From NCBI GenBank assembly GCA_000585015.1, contig JFAX01000011.1, forward strand, positions 38,810-102,809: a stretch of 64,000 nucleotides of DNA, given 5' to 3'. This DNA is from Candidatus Accumulibacter adjunctus. Lineage in GTDB: Bacteria; Pseudomonadota; Gammaproteobacteria; Burkholderiales; Rhodocyclaceae. Shown here piece by piece: positions 16,019 through 24,471 of this stretch (positions are counted from its first letter, which is position 1; every line of letters starts with the position of its first letter). Under the pieces are notes generated by a model. It worked only from the letters and a program-made list of their open reading frames with translations, did not search any database and had not been told where the DNA came from. The position numbers and the translations under genes are program-made.

Positions 16019-17890
16019 TCAGCCTCCGGTGAGGAGCAGGGCGACGCGGTAGGTGACGAAAGCGGCGGCATAGGCCAGCGCGAACAGGTAGGCGGCCATC
16101 AGTACGGGGTAACGCCATGAGTTCGTCTCGCGGCGGACCACCGCCAGTGTCGACAGGCACTGCGGCGAAAACACGTACCACGCCAGCAGCGCGAAAGCGG
16201 TCGGCAACGACCAGCTGGCGGCCAGCATGGGCAGCAACTGATCGGCGACGTCATCGCCGGCAGCCGACAGAGCATAGACCGTGCCGAGGGCGCCGACCGC
16301 CACTTCCCGCGCCGCCATGCCGGGCACCAGTGCGATCGAGATCTGCCAGTTGAAGCCGATCGGCGCCAGCACGACCTCGAGCGCGCGCCCGAGCATGCCG
16401 GCGTAGGAGTACTGGATGGCCGGGCCGCTGGCGCCTGCGGGCGCCGCCGGGAACGTCGACAGGAACCAGAGCACGATCATCAGCGACAGGATGATGCCGC
16501 CGACACGCCGGAGGAAGATGCGCGCCCGTTCGAGCAGGCCGAGCAGCAGGCTGCGGCCATGCGGCCAGCGGTAGGAAGGGAGTTCAAGCATCAGCGGCGA
16601 CTGTACCCCCTTGCCGGCAGCCAGCCGGAGGACACCGGCCACCGCCATGGCACTGGCCACGCCGCCGACGTAAAGGCCGAACAGGACCAGGCCCTGCAGG
16701 TTGAAGACGCCGGCGACCGTCGTCTCGGGGATGAACGCGGCAATGATCAGCGCGTATACCGGCAGGCGCGCCGAACAGGTCATCAGCGGTGCGATCATGA
16801 TCGTCGTCAGGCGGTCGCGCCAGCTCGAGATCGTGCGTGCCGCCATGATGCCGGGTATGGCGCAGGCAAAGCTCGACAGGAGCGGAATGAACGAGCGTCC
16901 GGAGAGGCCGACGGTACCCATCAGGCGATCGAGCAGGAAGGCGGCACGCGGCAGGTAGCCCGAATCCTCGAGAGCCAGGATGAACAGGAAGAGGATCAGG
17001 ATCTGCGGCAGGAAGACGAGGACACTGCCGACACCGGCGATGATGCCGTCGACCAGGAGGCTGCGCAGGATGGTGTCCGGCATCCTCTCGCCGACCGTCT
17101 CGCCGATCGCCGCGATGCCATCCTTGATCAGCTCCATCGGCAGGCTCGCCCAACTGAAAACGGCCTGGAACATGAGGAACAGCGTACCGGCCAGGATGAG
17201 CATGCCCCAGACCGGGTGCAGGACGACGCGGTCGATTCTCTCGTCGCGGCGCGTGTCGACCGCCGGCTGGCTGACCGTCGCGGCCAGGATGCGTCGCACC
17301 TCGCGTTGCGTTGCGCCGACGTCGGTGACATCCGGCGGCAGCCAGGATGCCGGGGGCGAACCCGTCACCGCGAGCGGGGTATCGAGCTGACGGATCAGCT
17401 CGTCGGCACCGCCGCCCTTGATGGCGATCGTGCTGACGACCGGCATTCCCAGCTCGCGGGCGAGCGCCGGTACGTCGATGACGATGCCGCGCCGCTTGGC
17501 CAGGTCGGTCATGTTGAGCGCGAGAATCATGGGTACGCCCAGGCGCCTGACTTCGAGGACGAGTCGCAGGTTGAGCTTGAGGTTGGTCGCGTCGCTGACG
17601 CAGACGATCAGTTCGGGCGGTGGCTCCGCGTCGAGCCTGCCGAGGATGACGTCGCGGGTGATCTCCTCGTCGATGCTGAGTGCGTTGAGACTGTAGGCCC
17701 CCGGCAGGTCGAGCACACGGAAGCTCTTGCCGGCCGCGGTGGTGAACTGCCCTTCCTTGCGGTCGACGGTGACTCCCGGATAGTTGGCGACCTTCTGCCG
17801 GCTGCCCGTCAGGAGATTGAACAGCGCCGTCTTGCCACAGTTCGGGTTGCCGAGCAGGGCCAGGCGCAGGCCTTCCGTTGCGGCGCTCAT
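16019..17890 (-). CDS. feoB: Ferrous iron transporter FeoB
   Basis: The 623-residue protein has an N-terminal GTPase with G1 GNPNCGKT, G3 DLPG (VLDLPGAYSL) and G4 NMTD (ILALNMTD). The membrane part has two Gate repeats (LPRAAFLLDRLMGTVGLSGRSFIPLLSSFACAIPG and the later GMAAREVAVGALG). It imports Fe(II) across the inner membrane. I use ATG 17890, which overlaps the feoA stop (ATGA), rather than the track start five codons earlier. The protein is shorter than E. coli FeoB (773) but within the range of compact FeoBs. A small Cys-rich gene follows immediately. Confidence 0.95.
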   Translation of the reverse strand: MSAATEGLRLALLGNPNCGKTALFNLLTGSRQKVANYPGVTVDRKEGQFTTAAGKSFRVLDLPGAYSLNALSIDEEITRDVILGRLDAEPPPELIVCVSDATNLKLNLRLVLEVRRLGVPMILALNMTDLAKRRGIVIDVPALARELGMPVVSTIAIKGGGADELIRQLDTPLAVTGSPPASWLPPDVTDVGATQREVRRILAATVSQPAVDTRRDERIDRVVLHPVWGMLILAGTLFLMFQAVFSWASLPMELIKDGIAAIGETVGERMPDTILRSLLVDGIIAGVGSVLVFLPQILILFLFILALEDSGYLPRAAFLLDRLMGTVGLSGRSFIPLLSSFACAIPGIMAARTISSWRDRLTTIMIAPLMTCSARLPVYALIIAAFIPETTVAGVFNLQGLVLFGLYVGGVASAMAVAGVLRLAAGKGVQSPLMLELPSYRWPHGRSLLLGLLERARIFLRRVGGIILSLMIVLWFLSTFPAAPAGASGPAIQYSYAGMLGRALEVVLAPIGFNWQISIALVPGMAAREVAVGALGTVYALSAAGDDVADQLLPMLAASWSLPTAFALLAWYVFSPQCLSTLAVVRRETNSWRYPVLMAAYLFALAYAAAFVTYRVALLLTGG

Positions 17891-18168
17891 CGGGCTGCCT
17901 CGCACGCCGGCGTCACCAGCACGCGCTCGGCTTCGAAGCGGCGCAGGGCGAACATCGTGTCGCCGACCCGCACGGCCAGCGGATCGCCACCGGGGTAGCC
18001 GCGCGCGACGACGCGCACGCGCTCGCCGGGGATGAAGCCGATCTCGAAGAGTCGCAGGGCAATCTCCTGTTCCTCCGTCCGCTCATCGCTCGCGCCCGGT
18101 GCGCCGCTCACCGTTCCTTCCTGACCCATCGGCAGCTCAAACAGGGTCATCGATCCCGTGGTCGTCAT
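17887..18168 (-). CDS. feoA: FeoA, SH3-like partner of FeoB
   Basis: 93 residues with the FeoA core: RLFEIGFIPGERVRVVARGYPGGDPLAVRVGDTMFALRRFEAERVLV. FeoA binds FeoB and is needed for full Fe(II) uptake. Two starts are possible: ATG 18168 (MTTTGSMTLFEL) or ATG 18150 (MTLFEL); an upstream AGAGAGGAA slightly favours the first. The gene is first in a feoA-feoB-small Cys protein operon with a 4-nt overlap to feoB, under the Fur-type promoter at 18267-18295. Confidence 0.93.
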   Translation of the reverse strand: MTTTGSMTLFELPMGQEGTVSGAPGASDERTEEQEIALRLFEIGFIPGERVRVVARGYPGGDPLAVRVGDTMFALRRFEAERVLVTPACEAAR

Positions 18169-18266
18169 CGTGGCGGGTTCCTCTCTTCGGATTGAATGTC
18201 GTCATGCTCGTGTATCGCAGCTCTCAGACCGTGCATCGCTCGCGGCTGGTCCAGGACTGTGCCCAA

Positions 18267-18295
18267 ACGATATGCGAATGATTCGCATTTGTAAA
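18267..18295 (-). promoter_or_regulatory. Fur-box-containing promoter of the feo operon
   Basis: ATGCGAAT-G-ATTCGCAT (18272-18288) is a perfect 8-1-8 palindrome of Fur-box type. On the minus strand it lies between a -35 TTTACA (18295-18290) and a -10 TATCGT (18272-18267) with a 17-bp spacer. Fur bound here would block RNA polymerase when iron is plentiful. The site lies about 100 bp upstream of feoA, the only gene it can serve. Confidence 0.82.
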
Positions 18296-18419
18296 GAGTT
18301 GCGAAGCGGTGTTGCCGTGCGCGCAACCCGCCGGTGAGCAGACTTGAATTGCCTCTCGTCAGGAATGCAGGCTGCGGCCGCAGCGACCACCGGGCCGGCG
18401 AGTGTCTGGCCTGCTTGGC

Positions 18420-19205
18420 TCAGGCGACGATCAGGCGGGCGGCGCTGCACAGTCGGTGACGCAGCCAGCCGAGGCCAAGTGCCGGCAGCGCCGCCTGCAG
18501 ACGCTCGGGGTGGGCTGTGGCGAGCAGCGTCAGGCGACCGCTGCCAAGTGCTGCAGTACCGGCCAGGCGGACGCACTGGCGAGCGACCGCTTCGGCGACA
18601 TCGACCAGCGCCGCCCGCTGGTCGACGATCGGTTGCAGAACGGGTGCCAGAAAGCTGTAGTGCGTGCAGCCGAGAACGATCTGGTCCACCCCGCACTCGA
18701 GCAGCGGGGTCAGGTGCTGGCGGGCCTCGGCGGCAAAATGCGGGTCGTCGAGGTGCAGCGTCTCGACACGCGTCGCCCAGCCCGGGCAGGCTTCGACATG
18801 CACCCGTACCGATCCGGCGTGTTGCCGGATCAATTCTGCCAGCCGCTCGCTGCGCGCCGTCGACTCGGTTGCCAGGACAGCGATGCGGCCGCTGCGGGAC
18901 TGAGCGGCCGCCGGCTTGACCCCGGGTTCGACGCCGACCACCGCCAGTTCGGGAAAATGCTCGCGAAAGGCCGCCACCGCAGCCGCGGTCGCCGTATTGC
19001 AGGCGACGACGATCACCCCGCAGCCGTCGTCGACCAGTCTGCGGCCAATCTGCAGGACGCGACTGCGGATGTAGCCATCCTCCTTGTTGCCGTAGGGCAG
19101 GTGCGCCGTATCGGCGAGGTAGATGAGGTCGGCTGCCGGCAGTTTCCGGGCAATGGCGGCGAGAACCGACAGGCCGCCCAGACCGCTGTCGAAGATGCCG
19201 ATCAT
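18420..19205 (-). CDS. murI: Glutamate racemase
   Basis: 261 residues beginning MIGIFDSGLGGLSVL, with the two catalytic cysteines in VVACNTATA (about residue 69) and LGCTHYSFL, and the conserved YLADTAHLPYG. It makes D-glutamate for peptidoglycan in the cytoplasm. The start is placed at the conserved GIFDSGxGG motif; the track start is 31 codons upstream. It stands 251 bp upstream of feoA on the same strand and downstream of the ridA-like and fumarase genes, with no overlap to either. Confidence 0.95.
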   Translation of the reverse strand: MIGIFDSGLGGLSVLAAIARKLPAADLIYLADTAHLPYGNKEDGYIRSRVLQIGRRLVDDGCGVIVVACNTATAAAVAAFREHFPELAVVGVEPGVKPAAAQSRSGRIAVLATESTARSERLAELIRQHAGSVRVHVEACPGWATRVETLHLDDPHFAAEARQHLTPLLECGVDQIVLGCTHYSFLAPVLQPIVDQRAALVDVAEAVARQCVRLAGTAALGSGRLTLLATAHPERLQAALPALGLGWLRHRLCSAARLIVA

Positions 19206-19418
19206 GCTTGGCCGCGGCAGCTCGTCGCTGGTTCCTCCACGATCCGGGAGCCGGTCTTGGCGCCGGTGACGTCCCGCCGTGGAGGCTGTCGCCGCCACCG
19301 GCGCGCCTCGCTGGCTGCGACCGCGAGCCGGTGTGCCTTCAATCCCGTCGCGCTGGCAGCAGGCGGCCGCCGCGTCGACGCGCCCGCCACCGTTCGTACC
19401 CGAGCGCTTTGCGGCCGG

Positions 19419-19763
19419 CTAGCGCGCGGCAACGATGGCCACCTCGACCAGGAAATCGTGGTGCGCCATCCTGGCTTCGACGCAGACTCGTACCGGCGCC
19501 GTTCCCCGCGGAACCCAACGGTCCCAGACCGCGTTGACGGCGATGCTGTCCTCGATGTCGCGCAGGTAGATCGTCGCCATCAGCAGGCGGGACTTGTCAC
19601 TGCCGGCCCGTTGCAGAAGCTTCTCGATTCCGGCGAGGACCTCGTGCGTCTGGGTGGCGACATTGCTGTCGAGCGTCTGCGGGGTCTCGACGAGATAGAT
19701 GGTATTGCCGTAAGCGCAGATGTCCGAATAACGCTGCGTCGTTCCGTGCCGTTCGATCGCCAT
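19419..19763 (-). CDS. RidA/YjgF-family enamine/imine deaminase-like protein
   Basis: The 114-residue protein has the RidA fold pattern: TPQTLDSNVATQTHEVLAGIEKLL, LLMATIYLRDIEDSIAVNAVWDRWVP and the end APVRVCVEARMAHHDFLVEVAIVAA. The conserved Arg and Glu of the active site are present in PVRVCVEA and LVEVAIVA. Family members hydrolyse reactive enamines such as 2-aminoacrylate formed by PLP enzymes. A strong GAGGAGG ribosome site precedes the ATG. It follows the fumarase gene by 166 bp on the same strand. The subgroup is not certain. Confidence 0.85.
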   Translation of the reverse strand: MAIERHGTTQRYSDICAYGNTIYLVETPQTLDSNVATQTHEVLAGIEKLLQRAGSDKSRLLMATIYLRDIEDSIAVNAVWDRWVPRGTAPVRVCVEARMAHHDFLVEVAIVAAR

Positions 19764-19929
19764 GCCTCCTCCTCTGTGAGCCGACGGTCATCGTTCCTTT
19801 TCATCAGTGGCAGCCGCGCCTGCAACCCCGGACGGTGCCCCCCCGCACCGTCGCTCCGGCAACCGCCTCTGGGCCCGATCGCGCGAAGGATCGGCACCCG
19901 CTGCGCGTCGCCGGCGCGGCCGCCCCGGT

Positions 19930-21450
19930 TCAGGCGGCGACGACGGGGATCTTGCCGATCCTCGTCTGCCATTCCCGTGGTCCTGTCTCGTGCACCGACT
20001 CTCCGGTCGAATCGACCGCCACGGTCACCGGCATGTCCCTGACCTCGAATTCGTAGATCGCTTCCATGCCGAGGTCGGCAAAGCCCACCACCTTCGCTGT
20101 CCGGATCGCCTTGGCGACCAGGTAGGCGGCGCCACCGACGGCCATCAGGTAGGCCGAGCGGTGCTTGCGTATGGCGGCGATCGCCGTCGGCCCCCGTTCG
20201 GCCTTGCCGACCATCGAGATCAGGCCGGTCTCGGCGAGCATCATCTCGGTGAACTTGTCCATGCGCGTCGCGGTTGTCGGGCCGGCGGGGCCAACGGCCT
20301 CATCGCGCACCGGATCGACCGGTCCGACGTAGTAGATGACGCGGTTGGTGAAGTCCACCGGCAGCGTCTCGCCACGCGCCAGCATGTCCTGGATGCGTTT
20401 GTGAGCCGCGTCACGGCCGGTCAGCATGCGGCCGTTGAGCAGCAGGGTCTGCCCCGGCTTCCAGGCGGCGACTTCCGCCGGTGTCAGTGTGTCGAGGTTG
20501 ACACGCGTCGAAGTCTCCGTGTTGGGCGTCCAGTTCACCTTCGGCCATTGATCGAGATCAGGCGGCGTCAGCACCGCCGGACCGGATCCGTCGAGGTGGA
20601 AGTGTGCATGGCGCGTCGCCGCGCAGTTCGGAATCATCGCCACTGGCAGGCTGGCGGCATGCGTCGGATAATCGAGAATCTTGACGTCGAGGACCGTGGT
20701 CAGGCCGCCCAGACCCTGGGCACCGATGCCGAGCGCGTTGACCTTCTCGTACAGTTCGAGGCGCAGCTCCTCGACACGGTTGCTGGCTCCGCGGGCGATC
20801 AGTTCGTGCATGTCGACCGGCGCCATCAACGATTCCTTGGCGAGCAGCATCGCTTTCTCGGGAGTGCCACCGATGCCGATGCCGAGGATGCCCGGTGGAC
20901 ACCAGCCGGCGCCCATCGTCGGCACCGTCTTGAGAACCCAGTCGACGATCGAGTCCGACGGGTTGAGGGCGTAGAACTTGGACTTGTTCTCCGAGCCACC
21001 GCCCTTGGCAGCGCAGATGACTTCGACATGGTGACCGGGGACGATCTCGAAATGGACGACCGCCGGCGTGTTGTCGCGCGAGTTCCGGCGCGTACCCGCC
21101 GGGTCGAGCAGGACCGATGCACGCAGCTTGTTGTCCGGGTGGTTGTAGGCGCGGCGGACGCCCTCGTCGCACATCTCCTGCAGCGACAGCCTGGCGTCCC
21201 AGCGGACCTCCATGCCCACCTTGAGAAAGATCACGGCGATGCCCGTGTCCTGGCAGATCGGCCGGTGGCCTTCGGCGCACATGCGGCTGTTGGTGAGGAT
21301 CTGGGCGATCGCGTCGCGCGCCGCCGGGCTCTGCTCACGCTCGTAAGCGGCGCCCAAGGCCTTGATGTAGTCCAAGGGATGATAGTAGCTGATGTACTGG
21401 AATGCGTCGGCAACGCTCTGAATGAAGTCTTCCTGCTTGATCGTGGTCAT
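19930..21450 (-). CDS. fumA: Class I (iron-sulphur) fumarate hydratase
   Basis: 506 residues with the three cluster cysteines in PICQDTGIAV (about 66), GAGWCPPGILGIGIGG (about 184) and IPNCAATRHAHF (about 276). The C-terminal beta domain carries the swivelling VGPAGPTTATRMDKF segment. It interconverts fumarate and malate in the TCA cycle using a [4Fe-4S] cluster, so it is oxygen and iron sensitive. The length and single-chain architecture match class I enzymes. The gene follows yqhA on the same strand and precedes the ridA-like gene. Confidence 0.95.
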   Translation of the reverse strand: MTTIKQEDFIQSVADAFQYISYYHPLDYIKALGAAYEREQSPAARDAIAQILTNSRMCAEGHRPICQDTGIAVIFLKVGMEVRWDARLSLQEMCDEGVRRAYNHPDNKLRASVLLDPAGTRRNSRDNTPAVVHFEIVPGHHVEVICAAKGGGSENKSKFYALNPSDSIVDWVLKTVPTMGAGWCPPGILGIGIGGTPEKAMLLAKESLMAPVDMHELIARGASNRVEELRLELYEKVNALGIGAQGLGGLTTVLDVKILDYPTHAASLPVAMIPNCAATRHAHFHLDGSGPAVLTPPDLDQWPKVNWTPNTETSTRVNLDTLTPAEVAAWKPGQTLLLNGRMLTGRDAAHKRIQDMLARGETLPVDFTNRVIYYVGPVDPVRDEAVGPAGPTTATRMDKFTEMMLAETGLISMVGKAERGPTAIAAIRKHRSAYLMAVGGAAYLVAKAIRTAKVVGFADLGMEAIYEFEVRDMPVTVAVDSTGESVHETGPREWQTRIGKIPVVAA

Positions 21451-21508
21451 TTGAGCTTCTCTCTCGGTGAATGGCAGCGTGCTTGCTGCTGCGGATGTCG
21501 GTTCACTC

Positions 21509-22066
21509 TCAGTGACGCGCGCCGTGGGACGGCTTGCTCAGCGCCACCGTCGTCGTCATCAGCCGGTCGACCCACGCCATCGCCAGCGCCGAAAGCAGGA
21601 AGACGACATGGATCACGACCTGCCACTTGATCGTGTGCTCGGTCATGTTGTCGGCGTTGATGAAGGTCTTCAGCAGGTGGATCGAGGAGATGCCGATGAT
21701 CGCCGTCGACAGCTTGATCTTCAGCACGCCCGCATTGACGTGCGACAGCCATTCGGGCTGGTCCGGGTGACCTTCGAGATCGAGTCGGGAGACGAAGGTC
21801 TCGTAACCACCGATGATGACCATGATCAGCAGGTTGGCGATCATGACCACGTCGATCAGACCGAGGACGACGAGCATGACCTCGGTCTCGGTGATGCGCG
21901 TGCTGCTGAAGAACAGGTTGTGGATCAGGTGCCAGAGTTCGAGCATGAACAGGTACACGTAGGCACACTGGGCGATGATCAGGCCGAGGTAGAGCGGTGC
22001 CTGCAGCCAGCGGCTCCAGAAGATGAACGTTTCCAGGCGGTCGATGGTTGGTTTGAGGGAACTCAT
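21509..22066 (-). CDS. yqhA: UPF0114 / YqhA-family membrane protein
   Basis: 185 residues with four predicted transmembrane helices ([79 protein letters not shown]) and the conserved YETFVSRLD and [18 protein letters not shown] blocks of the TIGR00645 family. Its role is unknown. The start at 22066 is the conserved [20 protein letters not shown]; the track adds 49 codons. It is 58 bp upstream of fumA on the same strand and divergent from acs. Confidence 0.9.
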   Translation of the reverse strand: MSSLKPTIDRLETFIFWSRWLQAPLYLGLIIAQCAYVYLFMLELWHLIHNLFFSSTRITETEVMLVVLGLIDVVMIANLLIMVIIGGYETFVSRLDLEGHPDQPEWLSHVNAGVLKIKLSTAIIGISSIHLLKTFINADNMTEHTIKWQVVIHVVFLLSALAMAWVDRLMTTTVALSKPSHGARH

Positions 22067-22319
22067 GGGCTTGCCAGGGGGGTGATCGGGATGCCGGATT
22101 CTAGCACCAAAGATTGACCCTTTTGCCGCATGCGGGGAATCGCCGCCGTGTAAGTGGGATGTAAGATTTCCGGCGTCTAATCGGTTGCGATTGGCGTTCC
22201 TGCAGGCAGCCACGGGGGGTGAAGCCGTGCGTCGCGGTTGCTGGCGTGTCGCGTGCCGGCGACGTCATTGTCTGTGTTCGAGTCGTCTGTCGTCCACCAT
22301 AAATCAGAGGAGATGGAAC

Positions 22320-24284
22320 ATGTCACTGAACGAGGCCGTAAACTTCTTCGCGCCCTCCGCCGAGTTCGTCAAGCAGGCGACCATTTCGGGCATGGACGCC
22401 TACAAGGCGCTCTGTGCCGAGGCCGACAAGGACTACACCGGTTACTGGGCGAGGCTGGCGCGCGAACACGTGTCCTGGAAGAAGCCGTTCACGCAGGTTC
22501 TCGACGAGTCCAACGCTCCCTTCTTCAAGTGGTTCGCCGATGGCACGCTGAACGCCTCGTACAACTGTCTGGACCGCAACGTCGAAGCCGGTCTTGGCGA
22601 CAAGGTGGCGATCGTCTTCGAGGCCGATGACGGCGCCGTGACCAGGGTCACCTACCGCCAGTTGCTGGCGCAGGTCAGCCAGTTCGCCAACGGTCTGCGC
22701 GCGCGCGGCATCAAGAAGGGCGATCGCGTGCTGATCTACATGTCGATGGGCGTCGAGGGAATCGTCGCCATGCAGGCCTGCGCGCGCATCGGCGCGATCC
22801 ACTCGGTCGTCTTTGGCGGCTTCTCGGCGCAGTCGGTCCGTGACCGCATCAACGATGCCGGTGCCGTGGCGGTGATCACCGCCGACGAGCAATGCCGCGG
22901 TGGCAAGAATCCGCCGCTCAAGCCGGCCGTCGACGAGGCCATCGCCCTGGGCGGCTGCGAGTCGATCCGGGACGTGATCGTCTTTCGCCGCACCGGCGGC
23001 GCCTGCAACATGGTTGCCGGCCGCGACATCTGGTGGCACGACGTCATCGCCGGTCAGTCCGACGTCTGCGAGCCGGAGTGGGTCGAGGCCGAGCATCCGC
23101 TGTTCCTGCTCTATACCTCGGGTTCGACCGGCAAACCGAAAGGCGTGCAGCATTCGACCGGCGGCTACCTGCTGCACGCCATCGTCACGACCAAGTGGAC
23201 CTTCGACCTGAAGCCCGACGACCTCTTCTGGTGCACGGCCGACATCGGCTGGGTCACCGGTCACACCTACATCGCCTATGGTCCGCTGGCCTGTGGCGCG
23301 ACCGAGATGGTCTTCGAGGGGATTCCGACCTATCCCGATGCCGGTCGCTTCTGGAAGATGATCCAGGAACACCGGGTCAGCATCTTCTACACCGCGCCGA
23401 CCGCCATCCGCTCGCTGGTCAAGGCTGCCGACACGAATCCGGCGGTCGCTCCGACGCAGTACGATCTGTCGTCGCTGCGCCTGCTCGGCACGGTCGGCGA
23501 ACCGATCAATCCGGCCGCCTGGCAGTGGTACTACGACAGCGTCGGCGGTGGTCGCTGCCCGATCGTCGACACCTTCTGGCAGACCGAGACCGGCGGCCAC
23601 ATGATCACGCCGCTGCCCGGCGTCACGCCGCTGGTGCCCGGTTCCTGCACCCTGCCTTTCCCGGGCATCCAGGCGGCGGTGGTCGATGAGACCGGTACCG
23701 AGCTCGACTGGGGCAAGGGCGGCCTGCTCGTCGTCAAGCGGCCGTGGCCGTCGATGATCCGCACCATCTGGGGCGATCCCGAGCGCTTCAAGAAGTCGTA
23801 CTATCCGGATGATTTCGCCGGCAAGCTCTACCTCGCCGGCGACGGGTCGATCCGCGACCTCAACACCGGCTACTTCACCATCACCGGCCGCATCGACGAC
23901 GTGCTGAACGTCTCCGGGCACCGCATGGGCACCATGGAGATCGAGTCGGCGCTGGTGTCGCATCCGATGGTCGCCGAAGCGGCGGTCGTCGGTCGTCCGG
24001 ACGACCTGACCGGCGAGGCCATCTGTGCCTTCGTCGTTCTCAAGGGTCCACGCCCGACCGGCGAAGCAGCGAAGAAGATGGTCAAGGAGTTGCAGGACCA
24101 CGTCGGACGCGAGATCGGCCCGATTGCCAAGCCGAAGGACCTGCGCTTTGGCGAGAACCTGCCGAAGACCCGTTCCGGCAAGATCATGCGGCGCCTGCTG
24201 CGTTCGCTGGCCAAGGGTGAAACGGTTGCGCAGGACGTCTCGACGCTGGAAAACCCGGCGATCCTCGAGCAGTTGCGCGGCTGA
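22320..24284 (+). CDS. acs: Acetyl-CoA synthetase
   Basis: The 654-residue AMP-forming enzyme has the phosphate-binding loop [34 protein letters not shown] (acetate pocket Trp), the hinge region [13 protein letters not shown] and the acetylatable Lys motif [12 protein letters not shown]. It activates acetate to acetyl-CoA. The start at 22320 has GAGGAGATGGAAC upstream; the track ORF begins 45 codons too early. It heads the cluster of DUF294 signalling protein, exonuclease, symporter and small subunit and is closed by the hairpin at 24315. The enzyme would feed acetyl-CoA to the TCA cycle or to PHA storage. Confidence 0.97.
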   Translation: MSLNEAVNFFAPSAEFVKQATISGMDAYKALCAEADKDYTGYWARLAREHVSWKKPFTQVLDESNAPFFKWFADGTLNASYNCLDRNVEAGLGDKVAIVFEADDGAVTRVTYRQLLAQVSQFANGLRARGIKKGDRVLIYMSMGVEGIVAMQACARIGAIHSVVFGGFSAQSVRDRINDAGAVAVITADEQCRGGKNPPLKPAVDEAIALGGCESIRDVIVFRRTGGACNMVAGRDIWWHDVIAGQSDVCEPEWVEAEHPLFLLYTSGSTGKPKGVQHSTGGYLLHAIVTTKWTFDLKPDDLFWCTADIGWVTGHTYIAYGPLACGATEMVFEGIPTYPDAGRFWKMIQEHRVSIFYTAPTAIRSLVKAADTNPAVAPTQYDLSSLRLLGTVGEPINPAAWQWYYDSVGGGRCPIVDTFWQTETGGHMITPLPGVTPLVPGSCTLPFPGIQAAVVDETGTELDWGKGGLLVVKRPWPSMIRTIWGDPERFKKSYYPDDFAGKLYLAGDGSIRDLNTGYFTITGRIDDVLNVSGHRMGTMEIESALVSHPMVAEAAVVGRPDDLTGEAICAFVVLKGPRPTGEAAKKMVKELQDHVGREIGPIAKPKDLRFGENLPKTRSGKIMRRLLRSLAKGETVAQDVSTLENPAILEQLRG

Positions 24285-24314
24285 GCGAGCGGGGCTTCGA
24301 AGCAACGCTTCCGG

Positions 24315-24352
24315 CGCTGGCGGAGAGCGGCGGTTGCCGCTCTCCGCCAGCG
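24315..24352 (+). terminator. Perfect 17-bp stem hairpin after acs
   Basis: CGCTGGCGGAGAGCGGC-GGTT-GCCGCTCTCCGCCAGCG forms a perfect 17-bp stem with a GGTT loop, 30 nt after the acs stop. No T-run follows. It may end acs transcription, or stabilise its 3' end and lower expression of the genes beyond. Confidence 0.65.
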
Positions 24353-24471
24353 AGGCCTGAACGGGTCGGGTGCTTCTCGGGCCCTGGACCCGAAGCGGCG
24401 GGCACGAGGCGGACATGCCCAGCCGGCGCCAGCGGTGCCGGCCGGTTCATTCGTGCCGATCAAGGAGCAGC

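Noticed and set aside
16559-17998. 479-codon plus-strand ORF opposite feoB
   Set aside because: Asp/Arg/Gln-rich antisense shadow typical of GC-rich genes; feoB motifs on the other strand are unambiguous.
22323-24416. 697-codon minus-strand ORF opposite acs
   Set aside because: Antisense shadow; Acs is intact on the plus strand.
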